From the NCBI RefSeq assembly GCF_002434265.1, contig NZ_DJJS01000001.1, positions 339,139-403,138 on the forward strand: 64,000 bases of DNA, in the 5' to 3' direction. Source of the stretch: Pseudomonas sp. UBA6562 (GTDB lineage: Bacteria > Pseudomonadota > Gammaproteobacteria > Pseudomonadales > Pseudomonadaceae). This document shows positions 8,799 through 16,316 of this stretch, in pieces (position 1 is the first letter of the stretch; each line of letters opens with the position of its first letter). The notes under the pieces were generated by a model. That model saw only the letters and a list, made by a program, of their open reading frames with translations, was not told where the DNA came from and did not search any database. The position numbers were made by a program, and so were the translations under genes.

Positions 8799-9899
8799 TT
8801 AGCTGTGGCGCCGCACGCCAGCCTGCGCGGGATGCAATTGCGCGGCGACGCTGCCAGGCACGGCGAACAGCACTAGGTGATCGGCGGCTACGCTGATGCC
8901 GACCTCATCGCCCAGCGCGTGATCGTCATGGCTTGGGAAGATCGCTTCCAGCTGGCTGCCGGTCGGCAGTTGCAGGCGGTAGAGCGTCGAGGCACCGAGA
9001 AAGCTCTTGCCCGTCACCTGAGCGCGCAGGGGACTCTGCGGCGCATGCACGATGTCGTCCGGACGCAGCAGCACATCCACCGGCGTGCCCGCAGTCATGG
9101 GGTAGGCGCGGTTGCCGCGCAGCTCGCCCAGCTCGGTGCCCACCGCTTCGTGGCTGTTCATCTGGCCGCGAATGAAATAGCCCTGGCCGACGAAGCTGGC
9201 GACGAATGGCGTCTGAGGTTCGTGATAGAGGTTGTAGGGCGTGTCCCATTGCTCCAGGCGGCCTTCCTTGAATACTCCCACCTGATCGCTGACGGCGAAA
9301 GCCTCCTCCTGATCGTGGGTGACCAGAATGGCACTGGTACCGCGGCTCTTGAGGATGTCGCGCACTTCATGGCTCAGGCGCCGACGCAGCTCCACGTCGA
9401 GGTTGGAGAACGGCTCGTCGAGCAGCAGCAACTGCGGCTCGGGCGCCAGCGCTCTGGCCAGGGCCACGCGTTGCTGCTGGCCGCCGGAAAGCTCATGCGG
9501 ATAACGCCCACCTAGCCCCGTCAGCTTGACCAGGTCGAGCATTTCCTCGACCACCGCCGGCTGCCGCGGGTGCTTGCCGATGCCGAAGGCGATGTTCTGC
9601 GCCACGGTCAGGTGAGGGAAGAGGGCGTAGTCCTGGAACACCATGCCGATCCGGCGTTTTTCCGGAGCCAGGGTGAAACCTGGGCGGGAGATCACTTCGC
9701 CCGCCAGCTGGATTTCACCCTCGTGCACCGGCTCGAAGCCGGCGATGGCGCGCAGGGTAGTGGTTTTGCCACACCCGGACGAGCCCAGCAGGCAACCGAT
9801 GTCGCCGGCATTGAGGTGCAGGTTCAGCGTTTGGACGATGCGTTGATCGCCGTAGCCGCAGGCCAGGTTGCGCAGGTTCAGCAGTAGGGGAGCACTCAT
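8799..9899 (-). CDS. ABC transporter ATP-binding protein (FbpC/PotA-like), no permease nearby
   Basis: 366 aa. Walker A GSSGCGKTT at residues 39-47, Q-loop VFQDYALFP about 87, signature LSGGQQQR 137-144, Walker B LLLLDEP 157-163, H-loop VTHDQEEA, then a C-terminal TOBE-like regulatory domain. This architecture belongs to the CUT1/iron/polyamine importer ATPases (FbpC, PotA, CysA). No permease or binding-protein gene adjoins it. Its ATG overlaps the argF stop in an ATGA, so it is probably translated by coupling from argF. Substrate unknown; the argF link is suggestive of arginine or polyamine physiology but is not evidence of it. Confidence 0.88.
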   Translation of the reverse strand: MSAPLLLNLRNLACGYGDQRIVQTLNLHLNAGDIGCLLGSSGCGKTTTLRAIAGFEPVHEGEIQLAGEVISRPGFTLAPEKRRIGMVFQDYALFPHLTVAQNIAFGIGKHPRQPAVVEEMLDLVKLTGLGGRYPHELSGGQQQRVALARALAPEPQLLLLDEPFSNLDVELRRRLSHEVRDILKSRGTSAILVTHDQEEAFAVSDQVGVFKEGRLEQWDTPYNLYHEPQTPFVASFVGQGYFIRGQMNSHEAVGTELGELRGNRAYPMTAGTPVDVLLRPDDIVHAPQSPLRAQVTGKSFLGASTLYRLQLPTGSQLEAIFPSHDDHALGDEVGISVAADHLVLFAVPGSVAAQLHPAQAGVRRHS

Positions 9900-10816
9900 G
9901 CGTGGTGATAAGCCGGTTCGATGACGAATTCGAGGAGCGCCTTCTGCGCATGCAGGCGGTTCTCAGCCTGGTCCCAGGCGACCGAACGCGGGTCGTCGAG
10001 CAAGTCGTGGCTGATTTCCTCGCCACGGTGGGCGGGCAAGCAGTGCATGAACAGGGCATCGGGTGCCGCCAGGTCGAGCAGATCGCGGGTGACCTGGTAC
10101 GGCGCGAAGTGCGCCAGGCGACGTGCAGTTTCCTCTTCCTGGCCCATCGAAGTCCAGACGTCGGTGGTCACCAGTTGCGCACCACTGACCGCTGCCTTGG
10201 GGTCGCGCACGATCTGCACCTGCTCGCCACCCAGGGCCAGGAAGCGTGGATCGGGTTCGTAGCCTTCGGGGCAGGCGATGCGCAGCTGGAAACCGAACTG
10301 CACGGCCGCTTCGATGTAGGAGTTGCACATGTTGAAACCGTCGCCCACCCAGGCCACGGTCTTGCCCTGGATCGAGCCACGGTGCTCGAGGAAGGTCTGC
10401 ATGTCGGCCAGCAACTGGCAAGGATGCGACTCTTCGGACAAGCCGTTGATCACCGGTACCCGCGAGTGCTCGACGAACTCGGTGAGGGTGGTGTGGGCAT
10501 GGGTACGGATCATGATCGCATCGACCATGCGCGAGAGCACCTTGGCACTGTCGGCGATCGGCTCGCCGCGGCCGAGTTGGGTATCGCGTGGCGAAAGGAA
10601 GATCGCCTGGCCGCCCAGTTGGATCATGCCGGCCTCGAACGAGACTCGGGTACGCGTCGAGGATTTTTCGAAGATCATCCCCAGTACGCGGTTCTTCAGC
10701 GGCTCGAACACCACGCCGCGGTTACGCAGGTCTTTTAGCTCGATGCCGCGACGGACCACGCCGAGCAATTCGTCAGCGGTGAAGTCCATCAGGGAGAGAA
10801 AGTGCCTAGCGCTCAT
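9896..10816 (-). CDS. argF: Ornithine carbamoyltransferase, anabolic
   Basis: 306 aa. Joins carbamoyl phosphate and ornithine to give citrulline in arginine biosynthesis. The carbamoyl-phosphate loop STRTR is at residues 53-57; HPCQLLADMQTF and MHCLPAHRGEEI (catalytic Cys region) are present. The short form starting at MSARHFLS (10816) fits the anabolic enzyme; an ATG at 10837 has no advantage. A tandem ArgR-type operator lies about 105-145 bases upstream. The stop overlaps the following ABC ATPase gene. Confidence 0.96.
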   Translation of the reverse strand: MSARHFLSLMDFTADELLGVVRRGIELKDLRNRGVVFEPLKNRVLGMIFEKSSTRTRVSFEAGMIQLGGQAIFLSPRDTQLGRGEPIADSAKVLSRMVDAIMIRTHAHTTLTEFVEHSRVPVINGLSEESHPCQLLADMQTFLEHRGSIQGKTVAWVGDGFNMCNSYIEAAVQFGFQLRIACPEGYEPDPRFLALGGEQVQIVRDPKAAVSGAQLVTTDVWTSMGQEEETARRLAHFAPYQVTRDLLDLAAPDALFMHCLPAHRGEEISHDLLDDPRSVAWDQAENRLHAQKALLEFVIEPAYHHA

Positions 10817-10920
10817 GATTGAATACCTTAATTGCAACGTTCGGCAGGCGTGCCGTCGTTTTTTTCGACAACGGCCAAAACCTGCGGCGTAAGCCGCACG
10901 GGGCGGACAGAAAAAGGGGA

Positions 10921-10962
10921 GGACGCAATACTATAATTAAATGTCGCTCGAAACCAAGGGGC
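10921..10962. promoter_or_regulatory. ArgR operator (tandem half-sites) upstream of argF
   Basis: Two copies of the Pseudomonas ArgR half-site pattern TGTCGC-N8-AA-N5 lie 21 bases apart: GGACGC-N8-AA at 10921-10936 (4 of 6 in the first block) and TGTCGC-N8-AA at 10942-10957 (exact). They cover the AT-rich TATAAT-containing promoter region shared by argF and the divergent grxD. Arginine repression of argF through ArgR is established in P. aeruginosa. Confidence 0.7.
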
Positions 10963-11080
10963 GCACAGCTGCGCCTTTGGTTAAGGCGTGTGTCGGACCG
11001 GCCGAGCAGGGTCGTCGGCTTTCCGATACAATGCGGCACCGTGCCGACGAATCTGTCGGAAAGTTCAGCAGAGGTGCTTC

Positions 11081-11416
11081 ATGGATATCATCGAAACAAT
11101 CAAAGAGCAGATCGCCAACAACACCATTCTGCTTTATATGAAAGGCTCGCCCAACGCCCCGCAATGCGGCTTTTCGGCGAAGGCTTCGCAAGCCGTGATG
11201 GGCTGTGGTGAAAAGTTCGCCTACGTCGACATCCTGCAGAACCCGGAAATCCGCGCCAACCTGCCCAAGTACGCCAACTGGCCGACCTTCCCGCAACTGT
11301 GGGTTAGCGGTGAGCTGGTCGGCGGCAGCGATATCGTCATGGAAATGTTCGACAACGGCGAGCTGCAAACCCTGATCAAGGACGCCGCTGCCAAGGCCAA
11401 GTCCGCCGAGGCCTGA
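11081..11416 (+). CDS. grxD: Monothiol glutaredoxin GrxD (CGFS type)
   Basis: 111 aa. Contains the single-Cys active site CGFS (Cys29, in APQCGFSAKA), the TFPQLWVSGELVGGSDIV glutathione-binding segment, and the expected length. CGFS glutaredoxins bind a bridging [2Fe-2S] cluster with glutathione and pass it to target proteins. The start at 11081 has GAGG 7 bases upstream; longer frames have no ribosome site. A strong bidirectional terminator follows. Confidence 0.95.
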   Translation: MDIIETIKEQIANNTILLYMKGSPNAPQCGFSAKASQAVMGCGEKFAYVDILQNPEIRANLPKYANWPTFPQLWVSGELVGGSDIVMEMFDNGELQTLIKDAAAKAKSAEA

Positions 11417-11478
11417 GTCTGTCGAAGCCTGTGGGCCGGCGCCAAGTCGGCCTTCCAGTGCAAAGGGCTCGTCCTACG

Positions 11479-11517
11479 AAAAAGCCCCGCTACTCGTCGA
11501 AGTAGCGGGGCTTTTTT
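11479..11517. terminator. Bidirectional rho-independent terminator (grxD / bfr)
   Basis: A-run, then GCCCCGCTACT / AGTAGCGGGGC stem with a short CGTCGA loop, then TTTTTT. U-runs exist on both strands, fitting two convergent genes. Confidence 0.93.
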
Positions 11518-11539
11518 CATTGGCGGTGCGCGTGGGCGT

Positions 11540-12013
11540 TTACTCTTCGCCCATCTGCGACTGCAGGTAGTTCTCGATGCTGATCTTGTCGATCAGGCCC
11601 AACTGGGTTTCCAGCCAGTCGATCTGCTCCTCCTTGGATTCGAGAATGTCTTCGAGCATTTCACGGCTGCCGAAGTCGCCCGAGGTCTCGCAGTGTGCGA
11701 TGGCACCTTTGAGCTCGGCCAACCCGCGCCGCTCGAGCACCAGGTCGCACTCGATCATTTCCTTGGCATGCTCGCCGATCAGCAGCTTGCCCAGGTCCTG
11801 CACGTTGGGAATGCCTTCCAGGAACAGGATGCGCTTGATCAATTTGTCGGCATGTTTCATGGCGTCGATCGACCCTTTGTATTCGTGCTTGCCGATGGCA
11901 TTGAGGCCCCAATCTTCGTACATGCGGGCATGCAGGAAGTACTGGTTGATGGCGACCAGCTCGTTTCCGAGGACCTTATTGAGATGCTGGATGACGCTGA
12001 TGTCGCCTTTCAT
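11540..12013 (-). CDS. bfr: Bacterioferritin, haem-binding subunit with degenerate ferroxidase site
   Basis: 157 aa, four-helix ferritin fold (KGDISVIQHLNKVLGNELVAINQYFLHARM...). The haem ligand Met52 is present. Aligned to E. coli Bfr ferroxidase ligands, Glu18, His54 and Glu94 are kept, but Glu51 is Ala, Glu127 is Lys and His130 is Gln. This matches the alpha subunit of P. putida bacterioferritin, described as having an intact haem site but an imperfect ferroxidase centre and pairing with a beta subunit that is the reverse. The partner is not in this window. The start MKGDIS at 12013 is the family start. bfd lies upstream on the same strand. Confidence 0.93.
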   Translation of the reverse strand: MKGDISVIQHLNKVLGNELVAINQYFLHARMYEDWGLNAIGKHEYKGSIDAMKHADKLIKRILFLEGIPNVQDLGKLLIGEHAKEMIECDLVLERRGLAELKGAIAHCETSGDFGSREMLEDILESKEEQIDWLETQLGLIDKISIENYLQSQMGEE

Positions 12014-12170
12014 GTCTGAATGCCTGCCATAGGAAGTGTGCCAATGCTGCAAGTTTGAGCGTGGCTAAGCAGGCTGTCAAACCTAAGTATTTGAATACTA
12101 AGTGAAAATTAATAGGAATAAGAATGTTTGTGAACCGCGTTGGTGGCCTAACTTATTGAATTGCAGGCAT

Positions 12171-12199
12171 AAAAAAGCCGGACCTGAGGTCCGGCTTCT
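12171..12199 (-). terminator. Rho-independent terminator after bfd
   Basis: GCCGGACCT / AGGTCCGGC stem with a 1-base loop centre; read on the minus strand it is followed by TTTTTT. It lies 14 bases past the bfd stop and separates bfd from bfr transcription. Confidence 0.88.
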
Positions 12200-12212
12200 G
12201 AAAAAGGGGGTG

Positions 12213-12434
12213 TCACGCTGCAGTGAATTCGACCGGGTAGGCGAGGGTCGTCTGCTGGCTGACCTGCAATTCGGTCAGGGTTTCTCGAACCACCTGTTTG
12301 GCCAAGCAGGCGCATTTACCGCACTGCGTACCCACTTGCGTGGCTTCGCGGACTTCCCGGTAACTGCAGCATCCTTCGTAGATCGCTTCGCGGATCTGTC
12401 CATCGGTGACGCCGACACAAAGACACACATACAT
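12213..12434 (-). CDS. bfd: Bacterioferritin-associated ferredoxin Bfd
   Basis: 73 aa [2Fe-2S] protein that reduces the iron core of bacterioferritin and releases iron under starvation. The four ligands Cys4, Cys6, Cys38 and Cys41 are present (YVCLCVGVTD...GTQCGKC). I set the start at MYVCLC (12434), which places the Cys at the family positions. A Fur-box-like sequence sits 44-62 bases upstream and a terminator follows. Confidence 0.95.
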   Translation of the reverse strand: MYVCLCVGVTDGQIREAIYEGCCSYREVREATQVGTQCGKCACLAKQVVRETLTELQVSQQTTLAYPVEFTAA

Positions 12435-12477
12435 GGGGCTGACCATCGCTGGGTGATTCGATGGCTTGGAGCTTAAT

Positions 12478-12496
12478 GGTAATGATAATGCTTGTC
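12478..12496. promoter_or_regulatory. Fur box upstream of bfd
   Basis: GGTAATGATAATGCTTGTC matches 15 of 19 bases of the Fur consensus GATAATGATAATCATTATC. It lies 44 bases before the bfd start, where promoters are expected. Iron-starvation induction of bfd through Fur is established in Pseudomonas. Confidence 0.75.
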
Positions 12497-12641
12497 AAAA
12501 CGCCAAGGCGCTTGATTCCAGCCGCGCGACCGGCGGTAGATTCGGCCTGTTCCTGCAAGGCGTGTATGATGGTCGGCCTTGTGTGATGCCAGAGGACAGG
12601 TTCCTCCGGCCCTTCATCATTCCACCATCAGGAGATAAAGA

Positions 12642-13244
12642 ATGAGCGTACTCGTAGGCAAGCAAGCCCCTGACTTCACCGTTCCTGCCGTGCTGGGCAG
12701 CGGCGAGATCGTCGACAGCTTCAACCTGGCGTCGGCCATCAAGGGCAAGTACGGCCTGGTGTTCTTCTACCCGTTGGACTTCACCTTCGTCTGCCCGTCC
12801 GAGCTGATCGCCCTGGACAACCGCATTCCTGACTTCGTCGCTCGCGGCGTGGAAGTGATCGGCGTGTCCATCGACTCGCACTTCACCCACAACGCCTGGC
12901 GTAACACCCCGGTCAACAACGGCGGCATCGGTCCGGTCAAGTACACCCTGGCCGCCGACATGACCCACGAAATCTGCAAGGCCTACGACGTCGAGTCCGA
13001 AGGCGGCGTAGCCTTCCGTGGCGCGTTCCTGATCGACACCAACGGTGTGGTCCGTTCGCAGATCATCAACGACCTGCCGCTGGGTCGTAACATGGATGAG
13101 CTGCTGCGTCTGGTCGATGCCCTGCAATTCCACGAAGAGCACGGCGAAGTGTGCCCGGCCAACTGGAAAAAAGGCGACAAAGGCATGAACGCTTCGCCGG
13201 AAGGCGTCGCTGCCTACCTGAGCGAGAACGCTGGCAAGCTGTAA
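12642..13244 (+). CDS. Typical 2-Cys peroxiredoxin (AhpC/Prx1 type)
   Basis: 200 aa. Peroxidatic Cys51 in DFTFVCPSEL, resolving Cys171 in GEVCPANWKKG, GGIGPVKYTLAADM and the YF-like C-terminus of Prx1-type enzymes. It reduces hydrogen and organic peroxides. AGGAG precedes the ATG by 8 bases. It stands alone between bfd and rnt with its own bidirectional terminator; no AhpF-type reductase gene is nearby, so electrons probably come from thioredoxin or a distant reductase. Confidence 0.92.
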   Translation: MSVLVGKQAPDFTVPAVLGSGEIVDSFNLASAIKGKYGLVFFYPLDFTFVCPSELIALDNRIPDFVARGVEVIGVSIDSHFTHNAWRNTPVNNGGIGPVKYTLAADMTHEICKAYDVESEGGVAFRGAFLIDTNGVVRSQIINDLPLGRNMDELLRLVDALQFHEEHGEVCPANWKKGDKGMNASPEGVAAYLSENAGKL

Positions 13245-13260
13245 GGCTACGCCAGGTACG

Positions 13261-13290
13261 AAAAAACCGGCCGCGATGGCCGGTTTTTTC
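13261..13290. terminator. Bidirectional rho-independent terminator (peroxiredoxin / rnt)
   Basis: A-run, ACCGGCC / GGCCGGT stem with GCGAT loop, T-run; suited to convergent genes on both sides. Confidence 0.93.
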
Positions 13291-13312
13291 ATGGTTGCGA
13301 TTCAGCGACGGA

Positions 13313-13987
13313 TCAGTCGTTGAAGTCGCGCCAGCCGCCCATGTCTTTCCAGCGGTTGACGATGGCGCAGAACAGTTCAGCGGTCTTCTCGGTGTCGTAA
13401 CGCGCCGAATGCGCTTCGCGCCCATCGAAATCGATGTCGGCGCTCTGGCAGGCACGGGCCAGCACGGTCTGCCCGTACGCCAGGCCCGCCAATGTGGCGG
13501 TGTCGAAGCTGGAGAAGGGGTGGAAGGGATTGCGCTTCAGGTCGTTGCGCGCAACGGCGGCGTTGAGAAAGCCCAGGTCGAAGCTGCTGTTGTGCCCGAC
13601 CAGGATCGCCCGCTTGCAACCATTGGCTTTGAGCGCCTTGCGGATGCCGCGGAAGATGTCGGTCAGGGCCACGTCTTCGTTGACCGCCATGCGCAGCGGA
13701 TGGTCGAGCTTGATGCCGGTGAATTCCAGCGCGGCCTGTTCGACGTTGGCGCCTTCGAACGGCTCTACCCGATAGAAGTAGGTGTGCTCGGGAAACAGAA
13801 ACCCTTTATCGTCCATGCCGATGGTCACGGCGGCGATTTCCAGCAGGGCGTCGGTGGCGCTGTTGAAACCGCCGGTTTCCACATCCACCACCACGGGCAG
13901 GTAGCCACGGAAACGCTCGGCCATCGGGTGGCGCGAGCCTGGGCTGCCAGCTGCGTCCTGCTCGTCTTCGTAATGTTCGTCGGTCAC
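13313..13987 (-). CDS. rnt: Ribonuclease T
   Basis: 224 aa DEDDh 3'-5' exonuclease acting in tRNA end turnover and 3' maturation of stable RNAs. ExoI is VVVDVETGGF (Asp35, Glu37), ExoII HNSSFDLGFLNAA, ExoIII AHSARYDTEKTAELF with the catalytic His. Translation begins at a GTG that overlaps the pyrC stop (GTGA), so the two are translationally coupled. Confidence 0.96.
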   Translation of the reverse strand: MTDEHYEDEQDAAGSPGSRHPMAERFRGYLPVVVDVETGGFNSATDALLEIAAVTIGMDDKGFLFPEHTYFYRVEPFEGANVEQAALEFTGIKLDHPLRMAVNEDVALTDIFRGIRKALKANGCKRAILVGHNSSFDLGFLNAAVARNDLKRNPFHPFSSFDTATLAGLAYGQTVLARACQSADIDFDGREAHSARYDTEKTAELFCAIVNRWKDMGGWRDFND

Positions 13988-15030
13988 GCTTGATTCTCCA
14001 GCAAACGCCAGCGCAGGGCTTCACCTGCGCGCAGCGGAACTACGGTCTGCTCGCCGAAGGGCAGGCTGGCCGGAGCCGTCCATTCTTCGCGTACCAGGGT
14101 GATGCGATCGGTGTTGGCCGGCAGGCCATAGAAGGCCGGGCCGTGCAGGCTGGCGAAGCCTTCGAGCTTGTCCAGCGCACCGCGCGATTCGAAGGCCTCG
14201 GCATACAGCTCGATGGCGGCGAAGGCGGTATAGCATCCGGCGCAGCCGCAGGCGTTTTCCTTGGCATGGCGTGCATGGGGCGCCGAATCGGTGCCCAGGA
14301 AGAACTTCGCGCTGCCGCTGGTGGCCGCATCGAGCAGCGCCACCTGGTGCGTGTTGCGCTTGAGGATCGGCAGGCAGTAGAAGTGCGGACGGATGCCGCC
14401 AACCAGCATGTGGTTGCGGTTGTACAGCAGATGCTGCGGGGTGATGGTCGCCCCGACGTTGGCCGACGCCTCGCTGACGAACTGCGCGGCATCGCCTGTG
14501 GTGATGTGCTCGAACACCACTTTCAAGTCAGGGAAGCGCTCGACCAGGCGCCGCATGTGCTCGTCGATGAAGCGCTTTTCACGGTCGAACACGTCGATCT
14601 CGGGACGTGTCACTTCGCCGTGCACCAGCAGCGGCAGGCCGGTCTCGGCCAGCGCTTCGATGGCGGGGAAGATCTTGTCGATGCTGGTCACACCCGAATC
14701 GGAATTGGTCGTCGCCCCGGCAGGGTAGAGCTTGGCGGCATAGACGATGCCGCTGGCCTTGGCTGCCAGGATGTCCTCACGACGGGTGCGGTCGGTGAGG
14801 TACAGCACCATCAGCGGTTCGAAGCGGCTGCCCGCCGGGCGCGCGGCGAGGATGCGCTCGCGGTAGGCGCCTGCTTCGTCGGCGCTGCGGACCGGAGGCA
14901 CCAGGTTGGGCATGATGATGGCGCGGGCGAAGGTGCGTGCCACATCCGCGACGGTGTGCTGCAGCACCGCTCCGTCGCGCAGGTGGATGTGCCAGTCGTC
15001 GGGGCGCAGGAGGGTCAGGCGATCGGACAT
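13984..15030 (-). CDS. pyrC: Dihydroorotase, class II (PyrC)
   Basis: 348 aa zinc amidohydrolase of pyrimidine synthesis, cyclising carbamoyl aspartate to dihydroorotate. DDWHIHLRDG supplies two metal His; the carboxylated Lys lies in AAKLYPAGATTNSDSG; LLVHGEV and FEHITTGDAAQF give further His ligands; FFLGTDSAPH gives the catalytic Asp. The start MSDRLTLL (15030) matches E. coli-type PyrC; the longer frame to 15174 would run through the motY promoter. Divergent from motY. Confidence 0.97.
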   Translation of the reverse strand: MSDRLTLLRPDDWHIHLRDGAVLQHTVADVARTFARAIIMPNLVPPVRSADEAGAYRERILAARPAGSRFEPLMVLYLTDRTRREDILAAKASGIVYAAKLYPAGATTNSDSGVTSIDKIFPAIEALAETGLPLLVHGEVTRPEIDVFDREKRFIDEHMRRLVERFPDLKVVFEHITTGDAAQFVSEASANVGATITPQHLLYNRNHMLVGGIRPHFYCLPILKRNTHQVALLDAATSGSAKFFLGTDSAPHARHAKENACGCAGCYTAFAAIELYAEAFESRGALDKLEGFASLHGPAFYGLPANTDRITLVREEWTAPASLPFGEQTVVPLRAGEALRWRLLENQA

Positions 15031-15121
15031 TGAGGATTCCAGGCGGGTCGAACTCAGGGCGCCCATGCTACCGGAAAACCGCCGTTCGAGCATCAGCGCA
15101 GCCAGGGTCGGGTGGCCACTA

Positions 15122-15148
15122 TCAAGTTTTGTCGGGTGCGTCCGATAG
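15122..15148 (+). promoter_or_regulatory. FliA (sigma-28) promoter of motY
   Basis: TCAAGTTT (15122-15129), 11-base spacer, TCCGATAG (15141-15148). The consensus is TAAAGTTT-N11-GCCGATAA, so there is one mismatch in the first block and two in the second, with exact spacing. The transcript would start near 15155, just before motY. Confidence 0.78.
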
Positions 15149-15184
15149 CCTGCAGGTATGCCGCAACGATTCATGGAGCCGCCC

Positions 15185-16216
15185 GTGCGCCAGCGTTACC
15201 TGATCCTGTTTACCCTGTTCGCTACTTTGCCGGCGGGCGCCGTGACCTTGCAAAGCCGCCTTGAAGACGCGGCCTGGAAGGTCGAGGGCGATCAGTTCGA
15301 ATGTCGTCTGATCCAGCCCATCAAGGGGTTCGGCAGCGGTGAGTTCACCCGCCGCGCCGGCGAACAGCCGACCTTCGGCCTGCGCTCGGACAGCCACCTG
15401 CTCGGCACTGGCAGCGCCACGCTGTCGGCCGCCGCCGCGCCCTGGCAGCCCGGGCGCGGCGACATCGGCCTGGGTAGCGTGCGCCTGGGCGCCGGTGGCG
15501 TGTTGTTCAGCTCGACCCAAGCCCAGGCCAGCCGCGTGATCAGCGGGTTGCTCGACGGGCGCAGCGCGGTGGTACGCAAGGCTTCGGGCGAGGGCGGTCA
15601 ACCGATCGAAGTGCGGGTTTTGCCGGTGAACTTCAGCAAGGGCTTCGAAGATTACCTGGCCTGTGCTGGCAAGCTGCTGCCGATGAATTACGACCAGGTG
15701 CGCCAGACCCAGGTCGGCTTCCCCGGCGCGGGCGTCGAGCTGGACGCCGCCGCCCGTGCGCGCCTGGACCTGATCCTCGCCTACCTCAAGGCCGATCCGA
15801 CGGTGAACCACATCGAGCTGGACGGCCACTCCGACAACAGCGGCAACCGCCTGACCAACCGCGACACTTCACGGCGACGCGCGCTGGCGGTGGCCGACTA
15901 CCTGGTGAGCCAGGGCGTGCCCATGGAGCAGATCGTGGTGCGCTTCCATGGCGAGCGGTATCCGCTGGCCAAGAACAACAGCGCCGCCAATCGCGCGCGC
16001 AACCGCCGCGTGAGCATTCAGCTCGATCGTGTCGCACCTGCGGCCAAGCCTGCCGCCAAATCTGCAGAGAGCGTTTCGCCGAATCCGGCACAGGCGCCGG
16101 CAAGCGGCAGCGCACCGGTAACGCCTGGCAGCACCCCATCCACTACGTCGTCCGCCCCCGCGCCGGCCGCCGCCAAGGGCCCCGTGCAGGGTGCCGCGAA
16201 AGCAGCCGGCACCTGA
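15185..16216 (+). CDS. motY: Flagellar stator-associated protein MotY (OmpA family)
   Basis: 343 aa with this start. An N-terminal signal peptide (RYLILFTLFATLPAGA) is followed by a MotY-like N domain (VTLQSRLEDAAWKVEGDQFECRLIQPIKGFGSGEF), then an OmpA peptidoglycan-binding domain (IELDGHSDNSGN...RRRALAVADYLVSQGV...NRARNRRVSIQL), then a low-complexity Ala/Pro/Ser tail. MotY forms the T-ring that holds stators in polar flagella. GTG at 15185 has GGAG 6 bases before it; ATG codons at 15158 and 15173 are alternatives, the first being almost at the predicted transcript start. The pyrC-motY-argG order is conserved in Pseudomonas. Confidence 0.88.
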   Translation: MRQRYLILFTLFATLPAGAVTLQSRLEDAAWKVEGDQFECRLIQPIKGFGSGEFTRRAGEQPTFGLRSDSHLLGTGSATLSAAAAPWQPGRGDIGLGSVRLGAGGVLFSSTQAQASRVISGLLDGRSAVVRKASGEGGQPIEVRVLPVNFSKGFEDYLACAGKLLPMNYDQVRQTQVGFPGAGVELDAAARARLDLILAYLKADPTVNHIELDGHSDNSGNRLTNRDTSRRRALAVADYLVSQGVPMEQIVVRFHGERYPLAKNNSAANRARNRRVSIQLDRVAPAAKPAAKSAESVSPNPAQAPASGSAPVTPGSTPSTTSSAPAPAAAKGPVQGAAKAAGT

Positions 16217-16221
16217 GGTCC

Positions 16222-16263
16222 TGTCGCTTTGCCGTCACAAGCTGTCGCGCCCCTGTAAATCTG
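16222..16263. promoter_or_regulatory. ArgR operator (tandem half-sites) upstream of argG
   Basis: Two exact TGTCGC blocks start at 16222 and 16243, exactly 21 bases apart as in the ArgR consensus TGTCGC-N8-AA-N5. The second has the full AA at 16257-16258; the first has CA. It ends 53 bases before the argG start. Confidence 0.75.
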
Positions 16264-16316
16264 CGCGCAAGGCCGGTAGAATCCGAGGCTTTCCGTACAA
16301 CCCGTGGAGTGATGGC

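Noticed and set aside
11420..11478. REP-type repeat element after grxD
   Set aside because: GC-rich with some symmetry but no clear match to the P. putida REP head-tail pattern and no second copy seen in the window.
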